From: Mycolicibacterium cosmeticum
GTDB lineage: Bacteria > Actinomycetota > Actinomycetes > Mycobacteriales > Mycobacteriaceae
Direction of reading: 5' to 3'
Assembly: GCF_000613185.1 (NCBI RefSeq)
Contig: NZ_CCBB010000003.1
Coordinates: 310,001 to 374,000, forward strand
Length of the DNA stretch: 64,000 nt
How positions within the stretch are numbered: position 1 is the first letter of the stretch; each line of letters opens with the position of its first letter. Below are positions 54,637 through 64,000 of the stretch, piece after piece. The notes beneath the pieces are model-generated. The model made no database searches. It saw nothing but the letters and a program-made list of their open reading frames with translations, and was not told where the DNA came from. The position numbers were made by a program, and so were the translations under genes.

Positions 54637-55747
54637 ATCCAGGATCGACTTCGCCGGGTCACCCCGGCCGACCCTTGGTGTCGAGTGGGAGTTCGCCCTC
54701 ATCGACCCGGTGACCCGCGACCTGGCCAACGAGGCCGCGGCCGTCATCGCCGAGTTGGGCGAAACCCCGCACGTCCACAAGGAATTGCTGCGCAACACCG
54801 TCGAGATCGTCACCGGCATCTGTGACACCGTCCCACAGGCCATCGACGATCTGCACGGCACGCTGAGCACCGTGCAGCGCATCGTGCACGCCCGCGGCAT
54901 GGAGCTGTTCTGCGCGGGCACCCACCCGTTCGCCGAATGGGAGATGCAGGAGCTCACCGAGGGCGCGCGGTATGCCGAACTGATCAAGCGCACCCAATGG
55001 TGGGGCCGCCAGATGCTGATCTGGGGCGTGCACGTGCACGTCGGGATCTCGTCGGCGCACAAGGTGATGCCGATCATCACCTCACTGCTCAACCAGTACC
55101 CGCACCTGCTGGCACTGTCCGCGTCGTCGCCGTACTGGGACGGCGAGGACACCGGGTACGCGAGCAACCGGGCGATGATGTTCCAGCAGCTGCCGACGGC
55201 CGGGCTGCCGTTCCATTTCCAGAAGTGGTCGGATTTCGAACGATTCGTCTACGACCAGAAGAAGACCGGCATCATCGACCACATGAACGAGATCCGGTGG
55301 GATATCCGGCCCTCGCCGCACCTGGGCACCATCGAGGTACGGATCTTCGACGGGGTGTCCAATCTGGCCGAACTGGGTGCGCTGGTGGCGCTGACCCACA
55401 GCCTGATCGTGGACCTGGACCGCCGCCTGGACGCCGGCGAGCAGTTGCCCACCATGCCGCCGTGGCATGTCCAGGAGAACAAGTGGCGCGCCGCGCGGTA
55501 CGGGCTGGACGCCGAGATCATCCTGGACGCCGACAGCAACGAGCGGTTGGTCACCGATGATCTCGACGATCTGCTGACCCGACTGCAGCCCGTGGCGGCC
55601 TCGCTCGGGTGCGCCGACGAGCTGACCAGGGTCGAGTCGATCTACCGGCTGGGCGGGTCGTATCAGCGGCAGCGCCGGGTGGCCGAGGAACACGACGGCG
55701 ACCTGCGGGCCGTCGTCGACGGGTTGATCGGGGAGTTGGTGCTGTGA
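54617..55747 (+). CDS. Carboxylate-amine ligase, YbdK / glutamate-cysteine ligase type 2
   Basis: 376 residues, the same length as Rv0433; GTG 54617. GCS2 features: [12 protein letters not shown] (catalytic Glu), [35 protein letters not shown] and [21 protein letters not shown]. It makes an amide bond between glutamate and an amine in an ATP-dependent way; the true amine in mycobacteria is uncertain since they make mycothiol, not glutathione. Follows sodC with coupled translation. Confidence 0.92.
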   Translation: MSSAPNRSRIDFAGSPRPTLGVEWEFALIDPVTRDLANEAAAVIAELGETPHVHKELLRNTVEIVTGICDTVPQAIDDLHGTLSTVQRIVHARGMELFCAGTHPFAEWEMQELTEGARYAELIKRTQWWGRQMLIWGVHVHVGISSAHKVMPIITSLLNQYPHLLALSASSPYWDGEDTGYASNRAMMFQQLPTAGLPFHFQKWSDFERFVYDQKKTGIIDHMNEIRWDIRPSPHLGTIEVRIFDGVSNLAELGALVALTHSLIVDLDRRLDAGEQLPTMPPWHVQENKWRAARYGLDAEIILDADSNERLVTDDLDDLLTRLQPVAASLGCADELTRVESIYRLGGSYQRQRRVAEEHDGDLRAVVDGLIGELVL

Positions 55748-56151
55748 AGGTCCGCGCCGTCGTCCTGGTGCTCGCCGCCGCGCTGGCGCTGGCGGGCTGC
55801 AGCAAGGAGATCGAGGGCACCCCGATGGCCGACCCGGCCGCGACGGTGTCCGAAACACCCACCACGACACGGCCGCCCAGGACCATCGAGATCCCGATTC
55901 CGTCGTTCCCGAACCTGCCGATCCCGACGCCGGGCGGACCGCCGCCGACCGGGCTGGCCGCCACCACGTGCGGTGACTACCAGACCATGGACAAGACCCA
56001 GCAGCGCCAGGTGATCGATGCCATCGGCAAGGACAACCAGCTGGTGCAGATGAATCCAGAACTGTGGCTCGGGCTGGCCAGCGCCATGTGCGCCTTCACC
56101 CCGAAGACCACGCTGGTTCGCGACGCCGTTGCGGGACAAGGATTCCGGTGA
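55744..56151 (+). CDS. Small putative lipoprotein
   Basis: 135 residues from GTG 55744 overlapping the ligase stop (GTGA). Lipobox LAGC with Cys19, then a Thr/Pro-rich linker (TTTRPPRTIEIPIPSFP) and a small C-terminal domain with two cysteines (TTCGDYQTM and SAMCAFTP) that may pair. Family not identified with confidence. Cell-surface location inferred. Confidence 0.78.
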   Translation: MKVRAVVLVLAAALALAGCSKEIEGTPMADPAATVSETPTTTRPPRTIEIPIPSFPNLPIPTPGGPPPTGLAATTCGDYQTMDKTQQRQVIDAIGKDNQLVQMNPELWLGLASAMCAFTPKTTLVRDAVAGQGFR

Positions 56152-56780
56152 GTGTGACGCCGATGTTCCCGCTCGAGGTGGCGATGCTGCCCGGGGAGCA
56201 GTTGCCGCTGCGGATCTTCGAACCGCGGTATTCGGCGATGATCGCCGATTGCCTGGCCGCCGACCGCGCGTTCGGCGTGGTGCTGATCGCCGCGGGCCGT
56301 GAGGTCGGCGGCGGCGATGCCCGCAACGACGTCGGCGCGCTGGCCCGGATCGCCGAGGTGACCGAGCAGGGCGGCGGCCGGTACCGGTTGCGTGCCGAGA
56401 TGACGGAACGGCTGCGGGTGACCCAGTGGCTCGACGACGACCCATACCCTCGGGCCGAGGTGGCGCCATGGCCCGACGAGCCGGGCGCCCCGGTCACCGG
56501 TTCCGACATCATCGACGTGGAAGACGCTGTACTGGGCGTCTTTTCGCGGGTAGCCGAGGCCAAACAGCAGGAGTTGCCCTCGCGCGAGGAGCTGCTCGGC
56601 TCGGTCGAGCCGGGACAGGACGCCGGGGAGCGGCTGTACGCACTGGCCGCCCGGCTGCCCATCGGTCAGGCCGACCGATACGCGGTGCTGGCCGCGCCGT
56701 CCGCGTCGGCCCGGCTTGCGGTGCTGACCGAGGCCGTCGAGACGCTGCGCGCGATGGTGGAGTTCCAGCTCGCGGAATAG
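56148..56780 (+). CDS. Lon N-terminal (LON substrate-binding) domain protein (Rv0434-like)
   Basis: 210 residues from GTG 56148. TPMFPLEVAMLPGEQLPLRIFEPRY is the hallmark start of the LON substrate-binding domain, continuing with GARIA-like VGALARIAEVTEQGGGRYRL and a helical C-terminus. No ATPase or protease domain, so it is a stand-alone domain, perhaps a substrate adaptor. Overlaps the lipoprotein stop by 4 bp and converges on the Mrp operon with a 1-bp gap. Confidence 0.9.
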   Translation: MSVTPMFPLEVAMLPGEQLPLRIFEPRYSAMIADCLAADRAFGVVLIAAGREVGGGDARNDVGALARIAEVTEQGGGRYRLRAEMTERLRVTQWLDDDPYPRAEVAPWPDEPGAPVTGSDIIDVEDAVLGVFSRVAEAKQQELPSREELLGSVEPGQDAGERLYALAARLPIGQADRYAVLAAPSASARLAVLTEAVETLRAMVEFQLAE

Positions 56781-56781
56781 T

Positions 56782-57108
56782 TCAGTCCGACACGTCGCCC
56801 AGCTCGTCGGAGGCCAACCGGTCCTTCAAATTCTGTTCCCGGTAGGCCAGCTGACCCACCCGGTTGGCCACCACCGGCGCGGTGATCAGGGTGAACAGCC
56901 CCGCCAGGATGACCATGCCGACATCGGCGTTGCCGCGCAACCGGATCGCCGCACCGGCCAACACCAGCAGCAGCCCCAGCACCTGCGGTTTGGATGCGGC
57001 GTGCATGCGCGACAAGGTGTCCGGGAACCGCACCACCCCGATCGCCGCGGTGAGCGCCAACGCCGAACCGCCCAGCACCAGGACGGCGGCGAGCACGTCG
57101 AGGATCAT
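56782..57108 (-). CDS. mnhG: Mrp Na+/H+ antiporter subunit G
   Basis: 108 residues with three membrane helices. MnhG landmarks: GVVRFPDTLSRMHAASKPQVLG and VILAGLFTLITAPVVANRV. Last gene of the operon; ATGA overlap with mnhF. Confidence 0.92.
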   Translation of the reverse strand: MILDVLAAVLVLGGSALALTAAIGVVRFPDTLSRMHAASKPQVLGLLLVLAGAAIRLRGNADVGMVILAGLFTLITAPVVANRVGQLAYREQNLKDRLASDELGDVSD

Positions 57109-57374
57109 CAGCCGTCCTCCCTGTCACGCACCCGGAACCGAGCCACGCTCACCGAGCCGACGAAGCTGATCAGCGCCAGCGCGGTCAGGCTGTAGGTCAC
57201 GGTGGTGTCCAGGCTGAACGCCGCCCAGGTGCCGATCGCGCACATCGACACGGCCACAAAGGTATCCAGCGCCACCAATCGGTCCAGCGTGCTCGGCCCG
57301 GCCAGCAGCCGGTACATCGTCACCGCCGCCGCGGTCGACAGCATCACCGCCGCGATCACCCATACGGTCATCAT
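57108..57374 (-). CDS. mnhF: Mrp Na+/H+ antiporter subunit F
   Basis: 88 residues; start ATG 57374 or 57371 (tandem ATGs overlapping the mnhE stop). Three membrane helices, with RLLAGPSTLDRLVALDTFV, a typical MnhF loop. Needed for assembly of the multisubunit antiporter. Confidence 0.92.
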   Translation of the reverse strand: MMTVWVIAAVMLSTAAAVTMYRLLAGPSTLDRLVALDTFVAVSMCAIGTWAAFSLDTTVTYSLTALALISFVGSVSVARFRVRDREDG

Positions 57375-57907
57375 GCGCGGGCCCCCTGCCAGTCGGAGTC
57401 GCGCTCGAACGCGGCCACCATCAACCGCTCCACCGTGGCGGTCTGGCGGTAGAACCGGTCCACCGCGCGCTGCGATCCGACGTCGATGACATGCACGTAG
57501 ATGAGCCGGCGGGTCTGGTCGATCTCCAACACGATCGAACCGGGGATGAGGTTGATGACGTTGACCGCCAGCGCCAGCACCAGATCGGACTTGATGTCCA
57601 GGCGGGCCCGCAGCACCGCGGTCGGCGGAATCCGCCCGGGTTTGATCGCCAGCCAGGCCACCTGGGTCGACGACACCACCAGTGACCACGTGACATAGGC
57701 GACCAGCACCACGAAGGACAGCGGACGCAGCCGCCCCTCCACGGGTACCGGGGGCAGCGGCAGCAGCACCGTGATGACCAGGGCGACCACCAGGCCGCTG
57801 ACGATATTGGCCACCGAGACGGTGCCCCACAACAGAATCCACACCAGCGTCAGCCAGCACAGTGTCCAGATCCGCAGCATCGCTCGCCTCGTCAGCACCG
57901 CTCTCAT
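57371..57907 (-). CDS. mnhE: Mrp Na+/H+ antiporter subunit E
   Basis: 178 residues from ATG 57907 overlapping the mnhD stop (ATGA). Two to three N-terminal helices, then the MnhE cytosolic part VINLIPGSIVLEIDQ...YVHVIDV. Slightly basic C-terminal tail. Confidence 0.92.
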   Translation of the reverse strand: MRAVLTRRAMLRIWTLCWLTLVWILLWGTVSVANIVSGLVVALVITVLLPLPPVPVEGRLRPLSFVVLVAYVTWSLVVSSTQVAWLAIKPGRIPPTAVLRARLDIKSDLVLALAVNVINLIPGSIVLEIDQTRRLIYVHVIDVGSQRAVDRFYRQTATVERLMVAAFERDSDWQGARA

Positions 57908-59493
57908 TTCAGCACCGCCGAGATGTACTGCCCCCGGTCGAGCACCTGCGCCGCGGCGCGCTCGCTGTAGGCGAAGATGGGTCCGGCCGCCACGGTCAGC
58001 ACCAGGCCGACGACGATCAGCGCCCCGGTGGGGATCAACATCGCGACCGGCATCCGGCCGACATCGTCGCGGTCGACGAACTCGATATCGTCGGAATCGT
58101 CGAGCAGCGCGGTGGGGGCCGCGGCGGACAGGTTGCCCTCGGGCGCGTCCGCGCGGGTCCGCCAGAACGCCTTGGTCCACACCCGCGCCACCGCGTAGAG
58201 GGTCAGCAGGCTGGTCACCACGCTGCCGGCCACCAGCACCCAGGCCAGCGCCGAGCCCGCCTGACCGCCGGCTTCCAGCAATGCCACCTTGCCGACGAAC
58301 CCTGAAAACGGCGGGATACCGCCCAGATTCAGTGCCGGGATGACGAACACGAACGCCAGTAGCGGACTGGCCGCGGCCAGCCCGCCGAGGCGCTGCAGGG
58401 TCGACGCCCCGGCCTGGCGTTCGATGAGGCCGACGACGAGGAACAGCGTGGTCTGCACGACGATGTGATGCGCCACGTAGTAGATGGCGCCCGACATGCC
58501 CAGCTGGTTGGACAGCGCGATACCGAAGACCATGTAGCCGATGTGGCTGACCAGGGTGAAGGACAGCAGTCGTTTGATGTCGTTCTGGGCCAGCGCGCCG
58601 AGGATGCCCACCACCATGGTGAGCAGCGCGGCGACCAGCAGCACGTTGTCCAGGCCGCCGCCGGGGAACAGCAGTGAATGCGCCCGGATGATCGCGTACA
58701 CACCGACCTTGGTGAGCAGGCCGGCGAACACCGCGGTCACCGGCGCCGGCGCGGTGGGGTAGGACTCGGGCAGCCAGGACGACAACGGGAAGACCGCGGC
58801 CTTGATGCCGAACGCCACCAGCAACACCGCGAACAGCGCGGTGCGCGTCCCGGCGGGCACATCGTCCAGCCGCACCGCCAACTCGGCCATGTTCAGGGTG
58901 CCCGCCGCGGCGTACACCATCGCCAAGCCGATGAGGAACACCAGCGAGGACACCATCGACACCATCACGTACGCGATGCCCGCGCGCACCCGGTCGGCGC
59001 TGGCGCCGATGGTCAGCAGCACGAAACTCGCCGACAACAGCACCTCGAACCCGACGAACAGGTTGAACAGGTCGCCCGCCAGGAACGCCGTGCACACCCC
59101 CGCCGACAGGATCAGATAGGTGGGCAGGAAGATCGACACCGGCTGGCGGTCGTTGCCGTCGCGGATACCCTGCCCGATGGCGTAGAAGACCACCGCCAGC
59201 AACACGATTGCCGACACCACCAACATCAGCGCCGACAATCGGTCGGCGACCAGGGTGATACCCAGCGGCCCCATCCCGGGCTCGCTCTGTCCCCAGCCGC
59301 CGACCTGCACGGCGGCGGTGCCGTCGCGGTCGACGAGGTACAGCAGCGTCGCGCACACGGCCACCACCGCGCTCAGCGCTCCCAACGCCACCAGCTGCTG
59401 CAGCCGCGGGGCGCGCCCGGCGAACAGGCTGACCGCCGCGGCGATGGTCGGGATCAGCACCGGCAGCGGGGTGAGGATCGTCGAGAGACTCAT
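57904..59493 (-). CDS. mnhD: Mrp Na+/H+ antiporter subunit D
   Basis: 529 residues, about 14 membrane helices, ND2/ND4-like proton-translocating module. Conserved charged helices: glutamate in FNLFVGFEVLLSASF, lysines in FGIKAAVFPLSSWLPESYPTAP and LLTKVGVYAIIRAH, and LAQNDIKRLLSFTLVSHIGYM. Exchanges cytoplasmic Na+ for H+ together with MnhA. Confidence 0.94.
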   Translation of the reverse strand: MSLSTILTPLPVLIPTIAAAVSLFAGRAPRLQQLVALGALSAVVAVCATLLYLVDRDGTAAVQVGGWGQSEPGMGPLGITLVADRLSALMLVVSAIVLLAVVFYAIGQGIRDGNDRQPVSIFLPTYLILSAGVCTAFLAGDLFNLFVGFEVLLSASFVLLTIGASADRVRAGIAYVMVSMVSSLVFLIGLAMVYAAAGTLNMAELAVRLDDVPAGTRTALFAVLLVAFGIKAAVFPLSSWLPESYPTAPAPVTAVFAGLLTKVGVYAIIRAHSLLFPGGGLDNVLLVAALLTMVVGILGALAQNDIKRLLSFTLVSHIGYMVFGIALSNQLGMSGAIYYVAHHIVVQTTLFLVVGLIERQAGASTLQRLGGLAAASPLLAFVFVIPALNLGGIPPFSGFVGKVALLEAGGQAGSALAWVLVAGSVVTSLLTLYAVARVWTKAFWRTRADAPEGNLSAAAPTALLDDSDDIEFVDRDDVGRMPVAMLIPTGALIVVGLVLTVAAGPIFAYSERAAAQVLDRGQYISAVLK

Positions 59494-59948
59494 CGCGAAC
59501 CCTCCGCACCCGGCAGCGCGTCCAGTTCGTCGGGCGCATCGGTGTCGCGGGAGGGCACCACGTCGGGCACGTCGTCGGCATCCAGTTCCGCGCCCTCGGC
59601 CACCCGTGCCGTCTCGGGATCGGTCTCCACCTCTTCGGCCGTGTTCAGCTGATACGACCGGTAGGCCAGCGCCAGGACGAACGCCGCGATGCCCATGCTG
59701 ATGACGATGGCGGTCAGGATCATGCCCTGCGCCAGCGGGTCGGCGGTGGTGGTCTGCCCGTCGCTGGTGCGCCCGCGGATCGGCGGGTTACCCGCGTCGC
59801 CGCCGACGGTGAGGATGAGCAGGTTGACCGCGTTGCCGATGAGCAACAGGCCCAACAACATCCGGGTCAGGTTGCGTTCCAGCAGCAGGTAGACCCCGGC
59901 ACTGGTGAGGCCGCCGATCATGACCAGGGGAAGCAGATGAGCTGTCAT
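59490..59948 (-). CDS. mnhC: Mrp Na+/H+ antiporter subunit C
   Basis: 152 residues. NuoK-like three-helix protein (GVYLLLERNLTRMLLGLLLIGNAVNLLIL; DPLAQGMILTAIVISMGIAAFVLAL). The C-terminal tail is unusually long and acidic (EEVETDPETARVAEGAELDADDVPDVV), about 40 residues beyond the family core. Confidence 0.93.
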   Translation of the reverse strand: MTAHLLPLVMIGGLTSAGVYLLLERNLTRMLLGLLLIGNAVNLLILTVGGDAGNPPIRGRTSDGQTTTADPLAQGMILTAIVISMGIAAFVLALAYRSYQLNTAEEVETDPETARVAEGAELDADDVPDVVPSRDTDAPDELDALPGAEGSR

Positions 59949-62812
59949 GAGCGGGCCATCTCCACGTCGACGCGGGCACCCAGGCTGCGCAGGATGTCGA
60001 GCACCAGGCCCACCACGATCAGGTAGACCCCGAGGTCGAAGAACAGCGCCGTCACCATCTTGACCGGGCCCAGCACCGGGATGTCGAGATGGATGACCGC
60101 CGAGGACAGCACCGGTGCGCCGAGGAACAGCGAGGTGATCGCGGTGCCCGCGGACAACGCCAGACCGGTGCCGAGCACCTTGCCGGCGTCCAGCGGCAGC
60201 GTCTCACCCAGTTCGTAGCGGCCACCGGCCAGATAGCGCAACACCAACGCCAGTCCGGCGGTCAGCCCGCCCGCGAAACCGCCACCGGGGGTGTTGTGGC
60301 CGGCGAAGAAGAAGTATGCCGACAGCACCATGATGAGCGGGAAGATGAGCCGGGTGGCCACCTCGAGCACCAGCGAGCGGTGTCGCGGGTCGCGTAGGTC
60401 GCTGCCCCGCAGCCAGGTGATATCCCCGACGGCCGGGCTGTAGGCGCTGACCGGCCCGATGTCCGGTTGTCCCGCGGCGCTCGTGCCGGCCTGCGGTACC
60501 CGCGGTGCCGCGCCGAAACGCCGGTGCCGGAACACCATTGACGCGACACCGGTCGCGGCCACCAACAGCACCGAGATCTCGCCCATGGTGTCCCACGCGC
60601 GGATGTCGACGAGCAGCACGTTGACCGTGTTCGCGCCGTGCCCGCGGTAGTACGCCGCGTCGGGCAGCAGCGCCGCGATCGGGGTGGTGCTGCGGGCGGC
60701 CATCGCGAACACCGCCAGCCCGGTGACCGACGCGCCGACGGCGAGCGCCAGCGCCGCGCGCGGCAGCCGGTGGCGCTTGATGTTGGTGCGGTCGGCCTCG
60801 GCGGGCAGGGTGCGCAGCACCAGCACGAAGATGACCAGCACCAGCGTCTCGACCAGGAATTGGGTCAACGCCAAGTCCGGTGCGCCGTGGAACGCGAAGA
60901 TGACACCGCAGCCGTACCCGGTCACCCCGACCAGCAGGACCGCGGCCAGCCGGTTGCGCATGACGGTCGCGCCGACGGCCGCGGCCAGCATCAGCAGACC
61001 GACGACCACCTGCAGCGGGGAATCCCACAACCGCAGCTGCGGGTGGTCGCGGGCGCCGGACAGCAGCGCACCGACCGGCAACACCACCAGCGTGCTGAGG
61101 ATGACGGCCTGGGTCGCGGGGATGGACCCGCGCTGGGTCTGGCCGGTCAGCCGGACGGCGGCGATGTCCAGGCCCCGGATCACCGCGTCGTAGAAGCGGT
61201 CGGCGTTGCCCAGCGGTAGGTAGGCGCCGTGGGACCGCGGCAGCCGGCCGCGGCCGAAGAACAGTGCGGTGCCCGCGGCCAGCACCACCACCGACAGCAG
61301 CAGCGGCAATCCCAGTCCGTGCCAGAGCGCCAGGTGGTAATCCGACTCGCCGGGCACGGTGTCGGCGTAGTCGTCGAGCCTGTCGTCCATCGGTGCGGGG
61401 AACAGCCCGAACAGCAGGCCGGCCGCGGCGAGGACGGCCGGCGCGGCCAGGAAGGACCGCGACGGCCGGTGCATCTCGGCGACGCGCACGCTCGGGTCGG
61501 GTGCACCCTTGTCCGCGAACGCACCCCACAGGAAGCGCAGGCTGTAGACGGTGGTGAACACCGATCCGAGGACGATCCCGGCCAGCACATAGGGCGCGGC
61601 CGCGCCCAGCGAGGCGCTGTGCAGGACCGTCTCCAGGTCGGCTTCCTTGGCGACGAAGCCGAAGAACGGGGGCAGCGCGGCCATGCTGGCGGTGGCGCCG
61701 ACGGCGATCACCAACAGCGGTCTGTTCCGTCTGCCCAGGCCGGCCAGCTTGCGGATGTCGCGGGTGCCGGTGGCGTGGTCGATGATGCCGACGACCATGA
61801 ACAGCGCCGCCTTGAACATGGCGTGCGCGCACAGCATGGCCAGCCCGGCCAGCATCATGTCCGGGCCGCCCGCCCCGACCATCACGGTGATCAGGCCGAG
61901 CTGGCTGACGGTGCCGAACGCCAGGATCAGCTTGAGGTCGTATTCGCGGATGGCGCGCCAGCCCGCCAGCAGCATGGTCAACAGGCCCAGCCCCACCACC
62001 ATCGGCCGCCACAGCGGGTTGTCGGCGAAACCCGGGGTCAGCCGCGCCACCAGGTACACGCCGGCCTTCACCATCGCCGCGGCGTGCAGGTACGCGCTGA
62101 CCGGGGTGGGGGCGGCCATGGCGCCGGGCAGCCAGAAGTGCAGCGGCACGATGGCTGATTTGGACAGCGCGCCGACGAGGATCAACACGATGCCCACCGA
62201 GGCCGCGGTGCCGGTGGGCGGGGCGGCGACGAGTTCGGAGAGCAGGTAGGTGCCGGAAAGCTGGCCCAACACGATGATGCCCACCAGCATGGCCAGGCCG
62301 CCGAACGTCGTCACCAGCAGCGCCTGGGTGGCGGCGCGCCGGCTGGTGGCCCGCTCCGCGTAGTGCCCGACCAGCAGGAAGGACAGCACGGTGGTGGTCT
62401 CCCAGAAGATGTAGAGCACCAGCATGTTGTCGCTGACCACCAACCCGAACATGGCGCCGGAGAAGGCGACCAGTTCGGCGGCGAAGCTGGGCAGCCGCTT
62501 CTCGGTGTGGCCGTCGTGATGGTGGAAGTAGCCCGCGCAATAGAAAAGGACGAGAGCACCGATACCCAGCACCAGCACGCTCATGATGGCGGCCAGCGAA
62601 TCGAACCGCAGCGTGATGTCCATCGACAGCTCGGGCACCCACGGGAGGTGCAGCGTGGGGGTGTGGTCGTCGCCCGGCCAGTTCCGCACCACCCACACCA
62701 GTGAGCCCAGCGGAACCAGCGACAGCGGGTAGAACGCCTGCCGGCCCCACTTGGCCACCAGGAGCGGCGCCAGCGCGGTGGCGACCGCGTGGGCGAGCAG
62801 GACGGCGAGCAT
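59945..62812 (-). CDS. mnhA: Mrp Na+/H+ antiporter fused subunit A/B
   Basis: 955 residues from ATG 62812 (CGGAG 4 bp upstream); TTG 62848 is an in-frame alternative. N-terminal ND5-like antiporter domain with FWETTTVLSFLLVGHY, KSAIVPLHFWLPGAMAAPTPVSAYLHAAAMVKAG and HAMFKAALFMVVG. C-terminal DUF4040 region (GAPDLALTQFLVETLVLVIF) and then the MnhB domain (FAGHNTPGGGFAGGLTAG). The A/B fusion is common in actinobacteria. First gene of mnhA-C-D-E-F-G, each overlapping the next. Confidence 0.94.
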   Translation of the reverse strand: MLAVLLAHAVATALAPLLVAKWGRQAFYPLSLVPLGSLVWVVRNWPGDDHTPTLHLPWVPELSMDITLRFDSLAAIMSVLVLGIGALVLFYCAGYFHHHDGHTEKRLPSFAAELVAFSGAMFGLVVSDNMLVLYIFWETTTVLSFLLVGHYAERATSRRAATQALLVTTFGGLAMLVGIIVLGQLSGTYLLSELVAAPPTGTAASVGIVLILVGALSKSAIVPLHFWLPGAMAAPTPVSAYLHAAAMVKAGVYLVARLTPGFADNPLWRPMVVGLGLLTMLLAGWRAIREYDLKLILAFGTVSQLGLITVMVGAGGPDMMLAGLAMLCAHAMFKAALFMVVGIIDHATGTRDIRKLAGLGRRNRPLLVIAVGATASMAALPPFFGFVAKEADLETVLHSASLGAAAPYVLAGIVLGSVFTTVYSLRFLWGAFADKGAPDPSVRVAEMHRPSRSFLAAPAVLAAAGLLFGLFPAPMDDRLDDYADTVPGESDYHLALWHGLGLPLLLSVVVLAAGTALFFGRGRLPRSHGAYLPLGNADRFYDAVIRGLDIAAVRLTGQTQRGSIPATQAVILSTLVVLPVGALLSGARDHPQLRLWDSPLQVVVGLLMLAAAVGATVMRNRLAAVLLVGVTGYGCGVIFAFHGAPDLALTQFLVETLVLVIFVLVLRTLPAEADRTNIKRHRLPRAALALAVGASVTGLAVFAMAARSTTPIAALLPDAAYYRGHGANTVNVLLVDIRAWDTMGEISVLLVAATGVASMVFRHRRFGAAPRVPQAGTSAAGQPDIGPVSAYSPAVGDITWLRGSDLRDPRHRSLVLEVATRLIFPLIMVLSAYFFFAGHNTPGGGFAGGLTAGLALVLRYLAGGRYELGETLPLDAGKVLGTGLALSAGTAITSLFLGAPVLSSAVIHLDIPVLGPVKMVTALFFDLGVYLIVVGLVLDILRSLGARVDVEMARS

Positions 62813-62958
62813 GGCACTCCGATCGGGTTGGGTCGGGGTGTCAGCCAATTCGGCTATGGAACTTCAACTGACTTTGTCGTAACGGCTATGTCGTAACCGC
62901 CATTCTACGTGGGCGGTTGTGCCTACCATCAGCGTGCGCGACGAAGGAGCGAAAGCCC

Positions 62959-64000
62959 TTGGCGACCAATGGCGTTGTGGTGGTGGGTGCCGGCCCGACC
63001 GGTTTGATGCTGGCCTGCGAGCTGGCGCTGGGTGGGGCGCCGGTGCATGTCCTGGAAACCCGGACCTCGGTACCCAACGTCACCCGGGCCTTCGCCGTGC
63101 ATGCGCGCACGCTCGAACTGCTCGACGCGCGGGGGCTGGCCGCCGACTTGATACCGCACGGCGTGCCCGTGTACGAACTGGCCCCTCCGGGTGGCGCCAC
63201 CCTGGATCTGAGGGACCTGCCCACCCGGTTCGGGATGGTGTTGATCGTGCCGCAGAGCGGTACCGAGCATCTGCTGGAGCGGCGCGCCGCGCAGCTCGGG
63301 GTGACGGTGCGGCGCGGTGCCGAGGTGGTGGATCTGAATCAGCATCCCGGCGGGGTGACGGTCGGCCTGGCCGGCGGCGAGACCGTGCCGGCCGACTATG
63401 TGGTGGGTTGCGATGGTGCGCACAGCACGGTGCGCCGGCTGGCGGGCATCGATTTCGTCGGCAAGCAGTACCAGACCCATATCCTGCTGGCCGACGTCCG
63501 CCTCGGCGCGCCGCCGGGTGAGACGCTGTTCGCCAGCACCGGACCCGACGGTGTGGTGTTGTGTATCCCCTTCGGGGACGGCTGGTTTCGCGCCATCGCG
63601 TGGGACCGGCTGCGCGAGCAGGCGGCGCTGGACGAGCCGGTGACCGTGGCCGAGATCCGCGGCGCGTTCCGGCGCATCGCCGGGCACGACTTCGGGATGG
63701 GCGAGATGCGCTGGAGTTCACGGTTCCTCAGCGAGCGTCGGCAGGCGCGGCACTACCGGTCCGGCCGGGTGTTCCTGGCCGGCGATGCCGCGCACGTGCA
63801 TTCCCCGCTCGGCGGGCAGGGCATGAACACCGGGCTGGGCGACGCCGTCAACCTGGGCTGGAAGCTGGCCGCCGCGGTCCGCGGACAGGCACCCGGGTGG
63901 CTGCTGGACAGCTATGAGACCGAACGGCATCCGGTGGGCGAAGCGGTGCTGCAGCTGACCGACGCCTTCAACCAACTGGTCCTGGGCTCGTGGGCGACGC
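62959..64000 (+). CDS. FAD-dependent aromatic monooxygenase (PHBH/PCP hydroxylase type), 3' end beyond window
   Basis: 347 codons present from TTG 62959, with AAGGAG 9 bp upstream. FAD motif VVVVGAGPTGLMLACELALGG at residues 5-25, DG motif VVGCDGAHSTVRRLAG, and GD motif GRVFLAGDAAHVHSPLGGQGM. Typical class A flavin hydroxylase acting on phenolic or polyketide substrates with NAD(P)H and O2. The frame is still open at base 64000. Divergent from the Mrp operon across about 146 bp. Confidence 0.9.
   Translation, partial: MATNGVVVVGAGPTGLMLACELALGGAPVHVLETRTSVPNVTRAFAVHARTLELLDARGLAADLIPHGVPVYELAPPGGATLDLRDLPTRFGMVLIVPQSGTEHLLERRAAQLGVTVRRGAEVVDLNQHPGGVTVGLAGGETVPADYVVGCDGAHSTVRRLAGIDFVGKQYQTHILLADVRLGAPPGETLFASTGPDGVVLCIPFGDGWFRAIAWDRLREQAALDEPVTVAEIRGAFRRIAGHDFGMGEMRWSSRFLSERRQARHYRSGRVFLAGDAAHVHSPLGGQGMNTGLGDAVNLGWKLAAAVRGQAPGWLLDSYETERHPVGEAVLQLTDAFNQLVLGSWAT

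Overview
The window is high-GC DNA from a fast-growing mycobacterium of the Mycolicibacterium type. The evidence is a backbone matching in order the Mycobacterium tuberculosis block Rv0408 to Rv0434: pta-ackA, pknG-glnH-glnX, mutT3, thiE, thiO-thiS-thiG, lpqL, thiD, thiC, xthA, a GNAT gene, def, a DUF3263 gene, virR, sodC, a YbdK-type ligase and a Lon-domain protein. Lineage-specific cassettes are inserted at several joints. Assignments come from reading the translated sequence and from recalled family knowledge; no database search was run.

Left part (1-7.2 kb): the end of an APC permease, a class III aminotransferase and a SnoaL-like protein form one operon. A DUF222/HNH nuclease gene follows, preceded by two DnaA-box-like repeats, and then pta-ackA. 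Middle-left (7.2-13 kb, minus strand): the PknG amino-acid-sensing operon, then mutT3 and thiE. From 13.1 kb a TPP riboswitch precedes thiO-thiS-thiG. The same tightly overlapped plus-strand run continues into an SGNH hydrolase, an ABC transporter, LpqL and a second LpqL-like protein that has lost three of five zinc ligands. A three-gene phenolic lipid / polyketide quinone cluster (type III PKS, ICMT-like methyltransferase, flavoprotein) follows at 20.7-23.3 kb.

23.3-32 kb: divergent uracil and SulP transporters, then a sugar or sugar-acid catabolic locus (SDR and TIM-barrel isomerase divergent from an MHS transporter, a split transketolase and a GntR/FCD regulator) with repeated operator-like palindromes in the control region. 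31.9-35.9 kb: a minus-strand thiC-thiD operon under a second TPP riboswitch, extending into a hydrolase and small membrane proteins. 36-38.8 kb: an efflux pump, a possible HNH-gene remnant and a low-GC orphan gene. 38.8-44.6 kb: a mymA-like operon (LipR-type esterase, SDR, diiron ferritin-like protein, Baeyer-Villiger monooxygenase) with a MerR regulator, a small coiled-coil protein and a methyltransferase.

44.6-53 kb (minus strand) is the most unusual part. Between the conserved genes xthA and GNAT/def sits a three-gene SMC module related to JetABC (Wadjet) / MksFEB condensins. Every gene overlaps its neighbours, and no JetD/MksG nuclease gene is visible anywhere in the window. Right end: virR, sodC, ligase and Lon-domain genes, a six-gene Mrp-type Na+/H+ antiporter operon with fused A/B subunit, and the start of an FAD monooxygenase cut by the window edge.
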